Part shown: piece after piece, positions 51,278 to 61,080 of the stretch
Layout: the number at the start of each line of letters is the position of its first letter
Position numbering within the stretch: position 1 is the first letter of the stretch
Assembly: GCF_900112085.1 (NCBI RefSeq)
Contig: NZ_FOJY01000003.1
Coordinates: 62,001 to 126,000 of the forward strand
Length of the DNA stretch: 64,000 bases
Origin: Acetitomaculum ruminis DSM 5522
Lineage (GTDB): Bacteria; Bacillota; Clostridia; Lachnospirales; Lachnospiraceae
Direction: 5' to 3'
Program-made: the position numbers and the translations under genes
The notes under the pieces: model-generated
What the model was told of the DNA's origin: nothing
Database searches by the model: none
Seen by the model: the letters and a program-made list of their open reading frames with translations, nothing else

Positions 51278-53062
51278 CTAACTAATTTCGTCAGTTTCCA
51301 CAATAAATCTGACGCTTCCTTTGCAATTTTTTGTTTTTCCACTAAAACTTTCATAACTTTTATCTCTTAATTTTATCGCCTTTAAGCCTCTTACTATATT
51401 AATAAGACCCTCCCCTGATAATTTGGAAAGCTGACTCATTCCTTCGCTATCAAACCTGCTCATGCCCTCCTTGTAGGATAAAAGGCCTGCCAAAAGGGTT
51501 GAATAGCCTGATTTTAAGCTTTCTCCACCGGCTACCAACGCCTTTCCACCCTGATCTAATTTTGCAACATTTTCCTGTATGGCTTTTGCCTGTTCAATCA
51601 ACTGGCTTATGGCTGCAGCATCAATTTCCAAGTCTGAATCTTTTATGTCAGGATTATCTTCAAATACTTCTGTAAGATCCTCCATGGCACTATTTATACT
51701 ATCAAAATCAGGTGTTGCCTTATTTATGGCAGTTAATTGATTTTCAATGGTTGTCTTGTAGTAATCAAGATTTACACTACCGGAAATTGAAGATTTTAAA
51801 GACTTTTGTTCTTCTTTTGAAAGAGTCTTGTAGGTATCATTATTTTCAAGGGCTACAATAGCCTGATTTTCGGCATCTTTGGCTACATTGTCCCAGTTTA
51901 TGGCTCCTATTACGGAAAGTGCCTGTTTTAAAGTAGCCATATAGGTAACTATTTCTTTATAGCCTTTAGCCAAAGCCTTAGTATCTTTTATTAATGAGTT
52001 TATTTCCTTTGCCATATCTGTAGCAGATAAAGATGATAAGTCGTATTTTCCTATTGCATCATTAAAGGCTGAAATACCACTTTCTAACTGTCCCACCCCA
52101 TCTATATACTGATTTAAATAGTTTTGAAACTCTCCGGCACCGGAATAAATCTTTGCAGAGGCATCCACCAGTTCTTTAGAGGCATCCTGAAGTTTACCTA
52201 TTCCATCTGAAAGTTCTTCTATGCTATTAAGTTTTTCCGTATCAAAATCTTCAAATAAACCATTGGTAATTATAGTAGCAGTAAGATCCAGTGAAAAATC
52301 CTTGGCATAGGCGGAAATTTCCACGAAATCATCCATTTTAATATCTTTAGATGCCTCAAAACCCGCTAGTTTCAAGGATTCATTTATACCAGGTATGCAC
52401 ATTCCCACTGCAACTTTGTTTCCGTCAGCATCCATTAATTTTCCATTTTTTACTTCTACATCTGAAAATACCTCTGAATCAAGAACTGCAGTTGATATTA
52501 CTAAAAAAGGAACTTCTGCCTCAATTTCTTTGCCATCAACATTTACTTTTTCCTTTGTTTTATTTTCATAGTCAAAACGAATTTTTATATTACCACTGGC
52601 ACCTGCTATTTCTTTTGCAGTTACCTCTTTGTCATTTAGGTAATAGCTTACCTTTACATTAACCGGAAGATTTTTCTCTTTACTTTCTCCTGAATAAGTA
52701 ATGTCAGTTCCCTTATTTTCCCAATAAAGACCATTATCTTTTCCGGGATAATATTCCTCGTCCCCTTTGGAATTTTTTATGTTTGATAAAGTGGAATAAT
52801 CTTTTACATAATCGCTTCCTTCTTCTATATCTAAAAGGCTTGCTTTTACGGATATTTTTCCGGGATTTCCATATTCATCTGCACTTATTGTTACTGTTTC
52901 TGATTTACTTTTTGCATAGGAAAAAGAAGCTTCATCTTCCTTAAAGGTTGTCGTTTCTTCTTTAGCTATATCATTGCCTTTATCTGAAATTGCATCCTTT
53001 GATGAGGCGCAGGCTGTAAAAAGCAGACTGATTGCCATCAAAAATGCCATGTGTCTTTTCAT
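51278..53062 (-). CDS. Large coiled-coil lipoprotein, partner of an FtsX-type ABC transporter
   Basis: 594 residues. Lipobox LFTAC (Cys18) with short Lys-Arg start. A beta-rich region (about 45-260) is followed by a long coiled coil with regular GAGEFQNYLNQYIDGVGQLESGISAFNDAIG-like heptads (about 280-560), similar to the tape-measure-like coils of YhgE/Pip-type proteins. No catalytic motif is recognised. It is last in an operon with an ABC ATPase and a 773-residue FtsX permease, starting 28 bp after the permease. A surface role in the complex, such as spanning to the wall, is a reasonable inference. Confidence 0.75.
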   Translation of the reverse strand: MKRHMAFLMAISLLFTACASSKDAISDKGNDIAKEETTTFKEDEASFSYAKSKSETVTISADEYGNPGKISVKASLLDIEEGSDYVKDYSTLSNIKNSKGDEEYYPGKDNGLYWENKGTDITYSGESKEKNLPVNVKVSYYLNDKEVTAKEIAGASGNIKIRFDYENKTKEKVNVDGKEIEAEVPFLVISTAVLDSEVFSDVEVKNGKLMDADGNKVAVGMCIPGINESLKLAGFEASKDIKMDDFVEISAYAKDFSLDLTATIITNGLFEDFDTEKLNSIEELSDGIGKLQDASKELVDASAKIYSGAGEFQNYLNQYIDGVGQLESGISAFNDAIGKYDLSSLSATDMAKEINSLIKDTKALAKGYKEIVTYMATLKQALSVIGAINWDNVAKDAENQAIVALENNDTYKTLSKEEQKSLKSSISGSVNLDYYKTTIENQLTAINKATPDFDSINSAMEDLTEVFEDNPDIKDSDLEIDAAAISQLIEQAKAIQENVAKLDQGGKALVAGGESLKSGYSTLLAGLLSYKEGMSRFDSEGMSQLSKLSGEGLINIVRGLKAIKLRDKSYESFSGKTKNCKGSVRFIVETDEIS

Positions 53063-53089
53063 AATTTTCCCTCCTGATTATATTTATTT

Positions 53090-55411
53090 TTATTCCACAT
53101 TTTTTAAGGCTATATCCTTAGGTACTTTTCGGATTTTAATATATTCAAATATTACCACAATTGCGTAGGTGGCTACCCCTAATGCAAACATTTCAAGAGG
53201 TAAAAACGGGTCAAGATAAAAGGCTATCCAGCCACTTATACTGGTTCTTAATATTACCTCTACAATTATTTTTACCAGCCAGATTTCCACAGGTATGGTT
53301 ATTATTATAAATAAAACCACCATTATGGAAGTGGCAAGAATATACAGTCTGCTTACTTCAAGGTCCCTAAATCCCAGTATTTTCACCATTGAAATGGATT
53401 GGGCATTTTTTTCTATAATTACTTTTGAAAGAAGATATACCAAAACAAAAAATATCAGCATTGCAAAATAATTCAATAAATTCATTATACTTCCCATAGA
53501 TTTATCCAGCTGTCTGCTTATTTTTGTAAGGGCAGTAATATCAATCACAGAGCCTATATATTCTTCATCTATATCCGTAATTTTCGTATCGGAAAAATAA
53601 CCTGAAAAATAGGAATCTCCCAAATCAAACATTTTATTTGCATCTTTTATTGGCATATATATACTTAAAGTCGCCTCATCATTAATGATTCCCGTGATTT
53701 TAAAATCATATTTATTATTTTTGTAGGCTTCCTTTAGCTGTATGGTATCTCCTGTTTTTAAAAGATATTTGTCCGCATAGGCTTTGGTAATGTATACATC
53801 ATTTTCTTTAAAATCAATATTGATATATCTACTTTTATCCTTAACCCCGTAAATAGCCACATTTTCTTCTACAGAAGAAAGTTTTCCCGGAATGGTTTTT
53901 AAAGAATATGCCGTAAATTTCTCGGCATCCTCATTTTCTGTTTCCACCTCATTAAAATACATTAAAAGATTTACCATGCTTTCTAACTTATGATTTTTAT
54001 CAAATACATCTGAAGGAACTTCCAGAATATACTGATAATTACAAAGCATGTTTTCCTTAACATTTGACTGATAATGGTTTATCAGACTTGGAAAAATAAG
54101 TCCATAAACCAAAATCATATTTGCAAAGAATATTCCCACAAACAAAACAAGATAATTACTCAGGTTTTGTATAATTACCCTTATTCTAAAACGGGTAAAA
54201 ACAGGAAGTTTATGGCTTAATTTCATGGTCTTTTTTTTCTTATTTTTCCTTAAATCTCTCCTGATAAAATTCAAAGGCTTTAAGGAAAGCTTATTTGACA
54301 AAACCAGATAATTTATCAAAAGCATAATTATAAAAGGAATTACCGTTGTCATTACAAATGCTTCGCCATTCCATATAGTTACAAAAGTTGTAAGGGAATA
54401 GCTTCCGTAATACATTCCGGCACAATAATCCTTCATAAGGCTGTAGCCTAGTATATTTCCCGTAATGGCACTTATCAAGGTAACTATCAAAGGAGGCATG
54501 AGATAATGTTTAATCAGCTCCTTTTTTTCGTAGCCCATAGCCCTTAAGGTTCCAATTACAGCTGACTCTTTTACAATGGTATTGGCACCGGTAACCCCAA
54601 ATACAAAGGCAATTATTACTATGATTATGTATAAAAATACTACTATGGCCTGCTTGTCACCACTCATATCTTCCCCGGCATAAATAATGGCCTGGTTTGC
54701 ATAACGGGGTATAAAATCCTTTAAGGCTATTTCGTTATTTAACACTTCTATTAAATCTTTGGAGCGATTATATTCTTCAGTCTCATCCTTTGGTTTTTCA
54801 TTGTAAATAAAGGAATATCTGTAATTTAATTCCTCTTCTTTAAAATCAAATCCCTCCTCTGATACCACTGCTACTCCAAATGCCAAAGAATCAAACATGG
54901 TATCGTTATTATCTGAAAATAAGCAACTGTAGTCAGATAAGGAAACAAGGCCTGTGATTTTCCATTTATGGTGTGAGTCCCAGATTTCATCTCCCACCTT
55001 TAAGTTGTTATTATCGGCGAACATCCTGTCAATGGCTATTTCATCTGCTTTTTTAGGGAATTCCCCCTTCATTAGACAAACTTTGTCTATTTCTTTTCTG
55101 TTTTTAAAAATACGCAAAGTATCGTTATTATTAAGTTTTACCTCTGCAAAAAAATTATCATAAAGAGTAAGTCCAAAGACTTCAATATTCTTTTTTTGTG
55201 CCCTGTTAATTTTATTTTTACTGGTAAAATTCCCATCCTCTATATTATATTTTTCAAAACTTTCATCATAAGCCTTTACCATACTTCCATCTGCCACCAG
55301 AAAGCCTGATACAAAGGCAATTGAAGCCACTAAGAGGATAAAAATAACCAGATATTTTCCTATGTCTTCTTTTATTTCTCTTAGAATTCTTTTATTTAAA
55401 GGATTTTTCAT
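53090..55411 (-). CDS. FtsX-like ABC transporter permease
   Basis: 773 residues from ATG 55411, preferred because AAAAGGAGTTGATGAA precedes it; a start 24 bp earlier lacks an RBS. The first membrane segment (about 20-42) is followed by a large outer domain, four membrane segments around 270-410, a second outer domain and three C-terminal segments: the duplicated FtsX layout. The GAMGYEKKEL/ILGFRDLEVSRL loops mark both permease halves. It works with the ATPase 34 bp upstream. Substrate is unknown; lipoprotein or peptide handling is common for this class. Confidence 0.88.
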   Translation of the reverse strand: MKNPLNKRILREIKEDIGKYLVIFILLVASIAFVSGFLVADGSMVKAYDESFEKYNIEDGNFTSKNKINRAQKKNIEVFGLTLYDNFFAEVKLNNNDTLRIFKNRKEIDKVCLMKGEFPKKADEIAIDRMFADNNNLKVGDEIWDSHHKWKITGLVSLSDYSCLFSDNNDTMFDSLAFGVAVVSEEGFDFKEEELNYRYSFIYNEKPKDETEEYNRSKDLIEVLNNEIALKDFIPRYANQAIIYAGEDMSGDKQAIVVFLYIIIVIIAFVFGVTGANTIVKESAVIGTLRAMGYEKKELIKHYLMPPLIVTLISAITGNILGYSLMKDYCAGMYYGSYSLTTFVTIWNGEAFVMTTVIPFIIMLLINYLVLSNKLSLKPLNFIRRDLRKNKKKKTMKLSHKLPVFTRFRIRVIIQNLSNYLVLFVGIFFANMILVYGLIFPSLINHYQSNVKENMLCNYQYILEVPSDVFDKNHKLESMVNLLMYFNEVETENEDAEKFTAYSLKTIPGKLSSVEENVAIYGVKDKSRYINIDFKENDVYITKAYADKYLLKTGDTIQLKEAYKNNKYDFKITGIINDEATLSIYMPIKDANKMFDLGDSYFSGYFSDTKITDIDEEYIGSVIDITALTKISRQLDKSMGSIMNLLNYFAMLIFFVLVYLLSKVIIEKNAQSISMVKILGFRDLEVSRLYILATSIMVVLFIIITIPVEIWLVKIIVEVILRTSISGWIAFYLDPFLPLEMFALGVATYAIVVIFEYIKIRKVPKDIALKNVE

Positions 55412-55444
55412 TTCATCAACTCCTTTTGCAGCCACTAAAGCTGT

Positions 55445-56143
55445 TTACCATTCCAGATCCATGGCCGCAATCTTTTCTTCATTCAAATAATTTTTTCTTA
55501 TTTTTCCATCCCTAAGTAAAACCACCCTGTCTGCCATGTTTTTTATGGCATCATTGTGGGTAACCATAACTATGGTGTTATTGTAGGTATTATTTACGGT
55601 TTCTATGAGTTTTAAAATCTCTTTTGAAGTGGAGTAATCCAAAGCTCCCGTTGGCTCGTCGCACAAAAGTATATCAGGATTTTTAACAATTGCTCTTCCA
55701 ATGGAACAACGCTGTTGCTGTCCTCCTGACAACTGATTTGGAATTTTTTCCTGATGCTCATATAGTCCAAGAACCTTTAAAAGTTCATCCACATTTAAGG
55801 GCTTATCGCTTAAATATGCCCCAACTTCTATATTTTCTCTAACTGTAAGATTTGGGATAAGATTATACATTTGAAAAACATATCCCAAATGTTTTCTTCT
55901 GTAATTTGTCAATTGTTTTTCCTTAAGATTCGACATGGATTCTCCCATTATGGAAATTTCTCCGGAATCTGCATTATCTATCCCGCCAATTATGTTTAAA
56001 AGGGTGGATTTTCCCGAACCTGAAGGTCCTAACAAAACACAAAATTCTCCCTTTTGAACCTGAAGGCTTATATCCTTTAAAACCTCCACATGACTGTCTC
56101 CATCACCAAAAGATTTTTTGATGTTTTTTAACTCTAAAAACAT
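55445..56143 (-). CDS. ABC transporter ATP-binding protein (LolD/MacB type)
   Basis: 232 residues. Walker A LGPSGSGKSTLLNIIGGID (about 38-56), Q-loop FQMYNL, signature LSGGQQQRCSIGRAI, Walker B LLCDEPTGALD and H-loop VTHND. It energises the FtsX permease downstream. First gene of a three-gene operon behind a promoter with an overlapping palindromic operator. Confidence 0.94.
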   Translation of the reverse strand: MFLELKNIKKSFGDGDSHVEVLKDISLQVQKGEFCVLLGPSGSGKSTLLNIIGGIDNADSGEISIMGESMSNLKEKQLTNYRRKHLGYVFQMYNLIPNLTVRENIEVGAYLSDKPLNVDELLKVLGLYEHQEKIPNQLSGGQQQRCSIGRAIVKNPDILLCDEPTGALDYSTSKEILKLIETVNNTYNNTIVMVTHNDAIKNMADRVVLLRDGKIRKNYLNEEKIAAMDLEW

Positions 56144-56198
56144 TTCTTATTACTCCTTTAAAATATATATAAATGCTTTTTTACCCCTTAAGAAGGTC

Positions 56199-56243
56199 GT
56201 TAGTTATCACTAACCATTCTAACACTTCTTTTTTTTATTTCAA
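56199..56243 (-). promoter_or_regulatory. Promoter with TetR-like palindromic operator for the ABC/lipoprotein operon
   Basis: Minus strand: TTGAAA, 16 bp, TAGAAT, then the perfect 16-bp palindrome GTTAGTGATAACTAAC (56214-56199) beginning one to two bases past the -10 box. A repressor bound there would block transcription. The TTAGT...ACTAA half-sites are typical of TetR-family operators. No TetR gene is in the window. Confidence 0.65.
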
Positions 56244-56404
56244 GCCCTTTTAGTTTATCAATATCTGCTATAAAGTTAAATTGACATAATAAATAATTAT
56301 TCTTAATATATTATTCAATCTTGCTAAATCTTTTGTTTTATCATATAATATTATAGAATAAGTGTTTTTTGCGCTTTTGATTTACTATATGGAGGATTAC
56401 GTAA

Positions 56405-56680
56405 ATGCGTCAATGTATGGATAGCGAAAATCTTCATCGAAGATTAAATAAAATTAAGGGACAGTTAAACGCTATTGACAGAATGATAGATGAAGATGTT
56501 CCCTGTGAAGAAATATTGATTCAAATAAATGCCGTAAAAAAAGCTACGCATAAGGTTGGTCAAATTGTTTTAGAAGGGCACATTCATCACTGTGTGAAGG
56601 ATGGTATCGAGCACGGGGATGCCGATAAAACCATTGCAAATTTCACAAAAGCTGTTGAACAGTTTTCTCGTATGAGTTAA
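56405..56680 (+). CDS. CsoR-family metal-sensing repressor
   Basis: 91 residues, all-helical. The CsoR/RcnR family ligands are spaced exactly as in Cu(I)-sensing CsoR: C34, H59 and C63 (25 and 4 apart). HRRLNKIKGQLNAIDRMI is the conserved first helix that contacts DNA. It should repress in the absence of Cu(I). No copper transporter is adjacent; the only downstream gene is a PIN-like protein 21 bp away. A role for another metal or for sulfur species is possible. Confidence 0.88.
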   Translation: MRQCMDSENLHRRLNKIKGQLNAIDRMIDEDVPCEEILIQINAVKKATHKVGQIVLEGHIHHCVKDGIEHGDADKTIANFTKAVEQFSRMS

Positions 56681-56701
56681 GAGTTTTACAAGGAGGCAGT
56701 A

Positions 56702-57196
56702 ATGGGGAAGATTTTTTTTATTGATTTTGAAAATGTAGGATTAGCAGGTTTAAGCGGAATAGATGAGCTTAGCTCTGACGATTATGTTATTATTTTTTCA
56801 GGACAAAAATCTCCAAAGCTTTCCTTAGAGGATGCCGACCGTATATACAATTCCGCAGTGAAGGTTGATATATATATAAATAATATCACCAGAAAAAATG
56901 CCATCGATTTCGTAATATCTACTTACATGGGCTATTACATTGGAAGAGATAATTATGAATATTACATCATAATTTCAAGGGACAAAGGCTATGAACCAGC
57001 TATTAAAGCCATTTCTTCCATGACCGATAAGTTTTTGATACTTGATAAAGACATACATTCAGCCCTTCACTTTCAGGAAAATGGTGCATTTGAAAACACA
57101 CTTTCCATTCGTGACAATTACAAAGAAGAAAAAAAATTCTCAAATATTTACAGCGCCATCGGCTCTTTTATATCAGATTCAAAAGAGTGCGAATAG
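56702..57196 (+). CDS. PIN-like domain protein, predicted nuclease
   Basis: 164 residues. Opens GKIFFIDFENVGLAGL; the acidic set is D8 (with E10), D69 in NAIDFVIST and D94 in ISRDKGYEP, matching PIN-like/NYN Mg2+ nucleases. Stand-alone size fits RNA or DNA phosphodiester cleavage. It is 21 bp downstream of csoR with a strong RBS (AAGGAGG) and shares its terminator, so it is co-expressed with a metal sensor. This coupling is unusual; toxin, RNA-decay or defence roles are all possible. Confidence 0.75.
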   Translation: MGKIFFIDFENVGLAGLSGIDELSSDDYVIIFSGQKSPKLSLEDADRIYNSAVKVDIYINNITRKNAIDFVISTYMGYYIGRDNYEYYIIISRDKGYEPAIKAISSMTDKFLILDKDIHSALHFQENGAFENTLSIRDNYKEEKKFSNIYSAIGSFISDSKECE

Positions 57197-57204
57197 CAAT
57201 CCCC

Positions 57205-57280
57205 AAAAAGAGCCGCCATTTGAAGTGTTCCCTGGCAAGATTTGGTCAGGAAATTCCTCATTTAGCAGCTCTTTTTATTA
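57205..57280. terminator. Bidirectional terminator between PIN-like and AI-2E genes
   Basis: AAAAAGAGC and GCTCTTTTT close a 72-nt structure that has an inner TTCCCTG/CAGGAA stem. A/T tails lie on both sides. Confidence 0.75.
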
Positions 57281-57287
57281 TTGATAT

Positions 57288-58580
57288 TTATTCTTTTTTA
57301 TCTTTTAAAGCCTCATCATTTTCCGGATTTTCTTTTTTCAGATAGGTTGCTTTTTTTGTATCTTCGTCAATATATTCCACTTTTAAATAGTCCATGGAAG
57401 GAACGGGAAGCTCCTTTTTCTTGAGAAAATATGCCAATATTCTCTGAATAAGATAATAAATTACCGCAAAAGCCGGAACTCCCAAAAGCATTCCCAAAAA
57501 TCCAAAAATTCCTCCACCTACTAAGATGGAAAATACAATCCAGAATGGAGAAAGCCCAGTAGAATCCCCTAAAATGTGAGGTCCGATTATGTTTCCATCT
57601 ATCTGTTGTAAAACTATTATCATTATCAGAAAACTAAGTCCCTGTATAGGATTAACCAAAGTAATAAGAATTATTGATGGAACAGCTCCGATATAAGGTC
57701 CAAAAAACGGGATAATGTTGGTTATTCCCACTATTACACTTACAAGTACTATATAAGGAAGTTTCATTATGCTCATTACTATAAAGCAGATTATGCCTAT
57801 AATAATAGAATCAACGATTTTTCCTGATAGAAAACCTATAAATATTTCATTGCTTTTTCTCATTACTTCTAAAAAAACATTGGCTTTCTTTGCCGGTAAG
57901 ACTGCATAGGTTGCCTTTTTAAGCTGGCCTACAAAGGTCTCTTTTCCCATAAGCAGATATATGGAAATAATAAGTCCGATAAATACATTTAACAATAACT
58001 TGAAAACCCCAATTACACCTATGGTCACTGAGGACATCATTTTATTTGCCTGAGATAAAAGATCTGTTTTTAACCAGGTATTAAAATAATCCGTACCTTT
58101 TTCAAGTAATGTATTTATAACATTACTAAGGTTTGAATTTTCATTCATCATGGAAATTATTTTATCACTAAGGTCTGTCAACTGCCCCGGAAGAGTATTG
58201 GCAAGATTTACAATGTTTTTATAAAGCTCAGGAATAATCATATTTCCCAGAATGAAAAAGCCTGTAAAAAGTAATATATACACTACAAACATTGATAATG
58301 CCCTGCATAATTTTCCCGGATTTTTTTTCATTCTCGGCTGAAAAAATTTCAAAAATAATTCTTCAAAATAGTTCATAACAGGATTTAACAGATATGCCAA
58401 TGATACACCTATAATTATGGGCTGTAAGATTGTAAGAAACCCTCCAATGGCTGATTTTAAAGAATCTATACGAAAAATCATAAAAAACAAAAGTATACTT
58501 CCTGCCACGACCATAAAAGCCAGTAGGGCATACCTAATCCAAATTTTCCAGAAGTTTCTGTTTTCGTTTTTTTCTTCCAT
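57288..58580 (-). CDS. AI-2E family transporter
   Basis: 430 residues with about eight membrane segments. The family signature FFGPYIGAVPSIILI (about 287-301) and the C-terminal GGGIFGFLGMLLGVPAFAVIYYLI are present. Members export or exchange small solutes (some reported for autoinducer-2 or Na+/H+); substrate here is open. A long acidic tail (KKATYLKKENPENDEALKDKKE) ends in the cytoplasm. It is monocistronic. Confidence 0.85.
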   Translation of the reverse strand: MEEKNENRNFWKIWIRYALLAFMVVAGSILLFFMIFRIDSLKSAIGGFLTILQPIIIGVSLAYLLNPVMNYFEELFLKFFQPRMKKNPGKLCRALSMFVVYILLFTGFFILGNMIIPELYKNIVNLANTLPGQLTDLSDKIISMMNENSNLSNVINTLLEKGTDYFNTWLKTDLLSQANKMMSSVTIGVIGVFKLLLNVFIGLIISIYLLMGKETFVGQLKKATYAVLPAKKANVFLEVMRKSNEIFIGFLSGKIVDSIIIGIICFIVMSIMKLPYIVLVSVIVGITNIIPFFGPYIGAVPSIILITLVNPIQGLSFLIMIIVLQQIDGNIIGPHILGDSTGLSPFWIVFSILVGGGIFGFLGMLLGVPAFAVIYYLIQRILAYFLKKKELPVPSMDYLKVEYIDEDTKKATYLKKENPENDEALKDKKE

Positions 58581-58627
58581 AATTAGTCTCCATTTCTCCC
58601 GGTTTTTACCGTCAATATATCTATCGA

Positions 58628-58662
58628 AAGAAAAAAAGGTATGCTAAAGATTAACATACCTT
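58628..58662 (-). terminator. Terminator of the aconitase-family gene
   Basis: AAGGTATG/CATACCTT stem followed by TTTTTTT on the minus strand, 19 bp past the stop. Confidence 0.88.
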
Positions 58663-58680
58663 AATAATCTTATTTTATAA

Positions 58681-60966
58681 TTATACTCTATTATAGTTAA
58701 TAAGACATCCCTTAAGAATAATATCTCTTTCATCATCTGTAAGTTCTCCCAGAGTAAGATAAAATTCTTTAAGCTCTTTTCCTACAACATAAGCTTTTAT
58801 ATCCTGGTTTTTCTTTTGAATTGACTCCTTAACTGACGGTATAAAGATATAATCACCGTTTTTGAAAGGTAAATCACCTTTTTCAATAACAAAAGGAAGC
58901 ATTCCCCAGTTTATGAGATTTGAACGGTATCTCTTGGTGGCATATTCATTGGCAATATTAGCCCAGCCTCCCAATACTTTCTGGCATGAAGCAGCCTGTT
59001 CTCTGGCGGAACCATCCCCTGGTTTTACGGCAAAAATACTGCTTCCGATACCGGTATTGGTCCAGTTGGCATCTTTAAAGGATTTTGTAACATTTTCCAT
59101 AATTTCCTTAATTTCGCCATAAGCTTCTTCAGGACTTTCTCCTTTTTCTCTGGCTTTTTCTGCCTTTTGAACCTCTTTTGCCCTGCCTACATATAAAGGA
59201 TCCTTTCTGGAAAGGGCAAATTCAGCAAGTCCTAAAGGATTTGAACGATAAGAGGAGGTTTCTCCTGAAGGAATAAGTTCATCTGTTGTGGTAACCGGAT
59301 CATGAATTTCAGAAACAATCTTGATTAAAAGATTATCTGTCAAAGCTACCATTTCAGGCCAGTCTTTTATATTCGGGCCAAATTTAACCTGAGTATTTTT
59401 ATCAGCAACTGATTTACTGTCAAATACTCTCTTTTCGTAAATTGTACTGTCAAAGAAATATTTTGGCTTTGTAAAATTTGTATCAATATCAAGAGCTGAG
59501 GTAAGAAATCCTTTATTTGCAGCTGTTGCAGCGATTGAACGAGCATCCATAAGTGCCACTGATGCTATCTGTCCGTTTTGAACCTTGGAACCTTCTCTGT
59601 TAGGGAAGTTTCTGGTGGAATGACGAATAGACAAAGCATTATTTGCAGGTGTATCCCCAGCACCAAAGCAAGGTCCACAAAAAGCGGTTTTCATAACGCC
59701 ACCTGCTGCCATAATCTTGGCTGCTGCCCCGTTTTTCACAAGTTCCATATATATTGGCATACTTGCAGGATATACACTAAGGGTAAATTCATCAGCTCCA
59801 ATATCTGCTCCATCAAGTATATCTGCCGCATCACAAATGTTTTCATAGCCACCTCCGGCACAGCCGGCAATGATTCCCTGCTCAACATAGACTTTACCGT
59901 CTCTTATTTTATCTGTAAGGGAGAAATCAATATTTTCTCCAAAGCTTATCTTTGCCTTTTCTTCGCAATCCTTTAAAATATCATAAGCATTGGCATTTAC
60001 CTCGTCTATGGTATAGGTATTTGAAGGATGAAAAGGCATTGCAATCATAGGTGAAATCTCACTAAGGTCGATTTCTACCATTCCGTCATAATATGTAATA
60101 TCGGCAGGATTAAGCTCTTTATAGTCTTCTTCTCGTTTGTGTATTTCGTAGAATTCTTTAATCTTTTCATCTGTTTTCCAGATTGATGAAAGGCAGGTTG
60201 TCTCTGTGGTCATTACATCAATACCGATTCTTGTATCAGCACTTAAAGATGCTACTCCCGGCCCTACAAACTCCATTACCTTATTGTTTACATAGCCGTT
60301 TGCAAATACTTTTCCAATAATTGCCAAAGCCACATCCTGGGCTCCGACTCCCTTTCTAAGTTCTCCTTTAAGATATATTCCAATAACCTTTGGCATATTT
60401 ATATCATAGGTCTGGGAAAGAAGCTGTTTAACAAGTTCAGGACCGCCTTCTCCCATTGCCATGCATCCTAAAGCACCATATCTGGTATGAGAGTCTGAAC
60501 CTAAAATCATCTTTCCTCCACCGGCAAGCATTTCTCTGGCAAACTGATGGATAACAGCCTGATGCGGTGGTACATATATTCCACCGTAGCGTTTTGCACA
60601 GGAAAGTCCAAATACATGATCATCTTCATTTATTGTTCCCCCTACTGCACAAAGACTGTTGTGACAATTTGTAAGAACATAAGGTATAGGGAATTTCTCT
60701 AAACCTGATGCTCTGGCTGTCTGAATAATTCCCACATATGTAATATCATGAGAAGTAAGTTTATCAAATTTTATCTGAAGCTTTTCCATATTATCGGAAG
60801 TATTATGGGACTTTAATATCCCATAGGCAATAGTTCCTTTTTTGGCTTCAGACTTATCTATTTCTTTTCCCGTCTTTTGCTTAATAGCGGCAAAGGCCTG
60901 ATTATCATCTACCACTAACTCACTACCATTTAATAAATATACACCACCATCGTATAATTTAATCAA
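58681..60966 (-). CDS. Aconitase-family hydratase (YbhJ/AcnB-like)
   Basis: 761 residues, all-in-one aconitase fold. [22 protein letters not shown] holds the substrate loop. [14 protein letters not shown] has the first cluster Cys and [18 protein letters not shown] the CxxC pair; all three 4Fe-4S ligands are thus present, though the first sits in AGCAGG rather than the usual SCTN. A C-terminal swivel domain contains [13 protein letters not shown]. The order and the GKTG-less start resemble E. coli YbhJ more than AcnA. It probably dehydrates/hydrates a hydroxy-tricarboxylate or similar acid. No other citrate-cycle genes are adjacent, so its pathway is unclear. Confidence 0.85.
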   Translation of the reverse strand: MIKLYDGGVYLLNGSELVVDDNQAFAAIKQKTGKEIDKSEAKKGTIAYGILKSHNTSDNMEKLQIKFDKLTSHDITYVGIIQTARASGLEKFPIPYVLTNCHNSLCAVGGTINEDDHVFGLSCAKRYGGIYVPPHQAVIHQFAREMLAGGGKMILGSDSHTRYGALGCMAMGEGGPELVKQLLSQTYDINMPKVIGIYLKGELRKGVGAQDVALAIIGKVFANGYVNNKVMEFVGPGVASLSADTRIGIDVMTTETTCLSSIWKTDEKIKEFYEIHKREEDYKELNPADITYYDGMVEIDLSEISPMIAMPFHPSNTYTIDEVNANAYDILKDCEEKAKISFGENIDFSLTDKIRDGKVYVEQGIIAGCAGGGYENICDAADILDGADIGADEFTLSVYPASMPIYMELVKNGAAAKIMAAGGVMKTAFCGPCFGAGDTPANNALSIRHSTRNFPNREGSKVQNGQIASVALMDARSIAATAANKGFLTSALDIDTNFTKPKYFFDSTIYEKRVFDSKSVADKNTQVKFGPNIKDWPEMVALTDNLLIKIVSEIHDPVTTTDELIPSGETSSYRSNPLGLAEFALSRKDPLYVGRAKEVQKAEKAREKGESPEEAYGEIKEIMENVTKSFKDANWTNTGIGSSIFAVKPGDGSAREQAASCQKVLGGWANIANEYATKRYRSNLINWGMLPFVIEKGDLPFKNGDYIFIPSVKESIQKKNQDIKAYVVGKELKEFYLTLGELTDDERDIILKGCLINYNRV

Positions 60967-61080
60967 AACATTTCCTCCTTAGCACAAATGTACTATTGTC
61001 TATATAGTACAGTTAAACATTCAGCAATTTTTTATTATTATAAAGCTTAATGTTTTTTTATGCAATAATTCCTGAAATAA

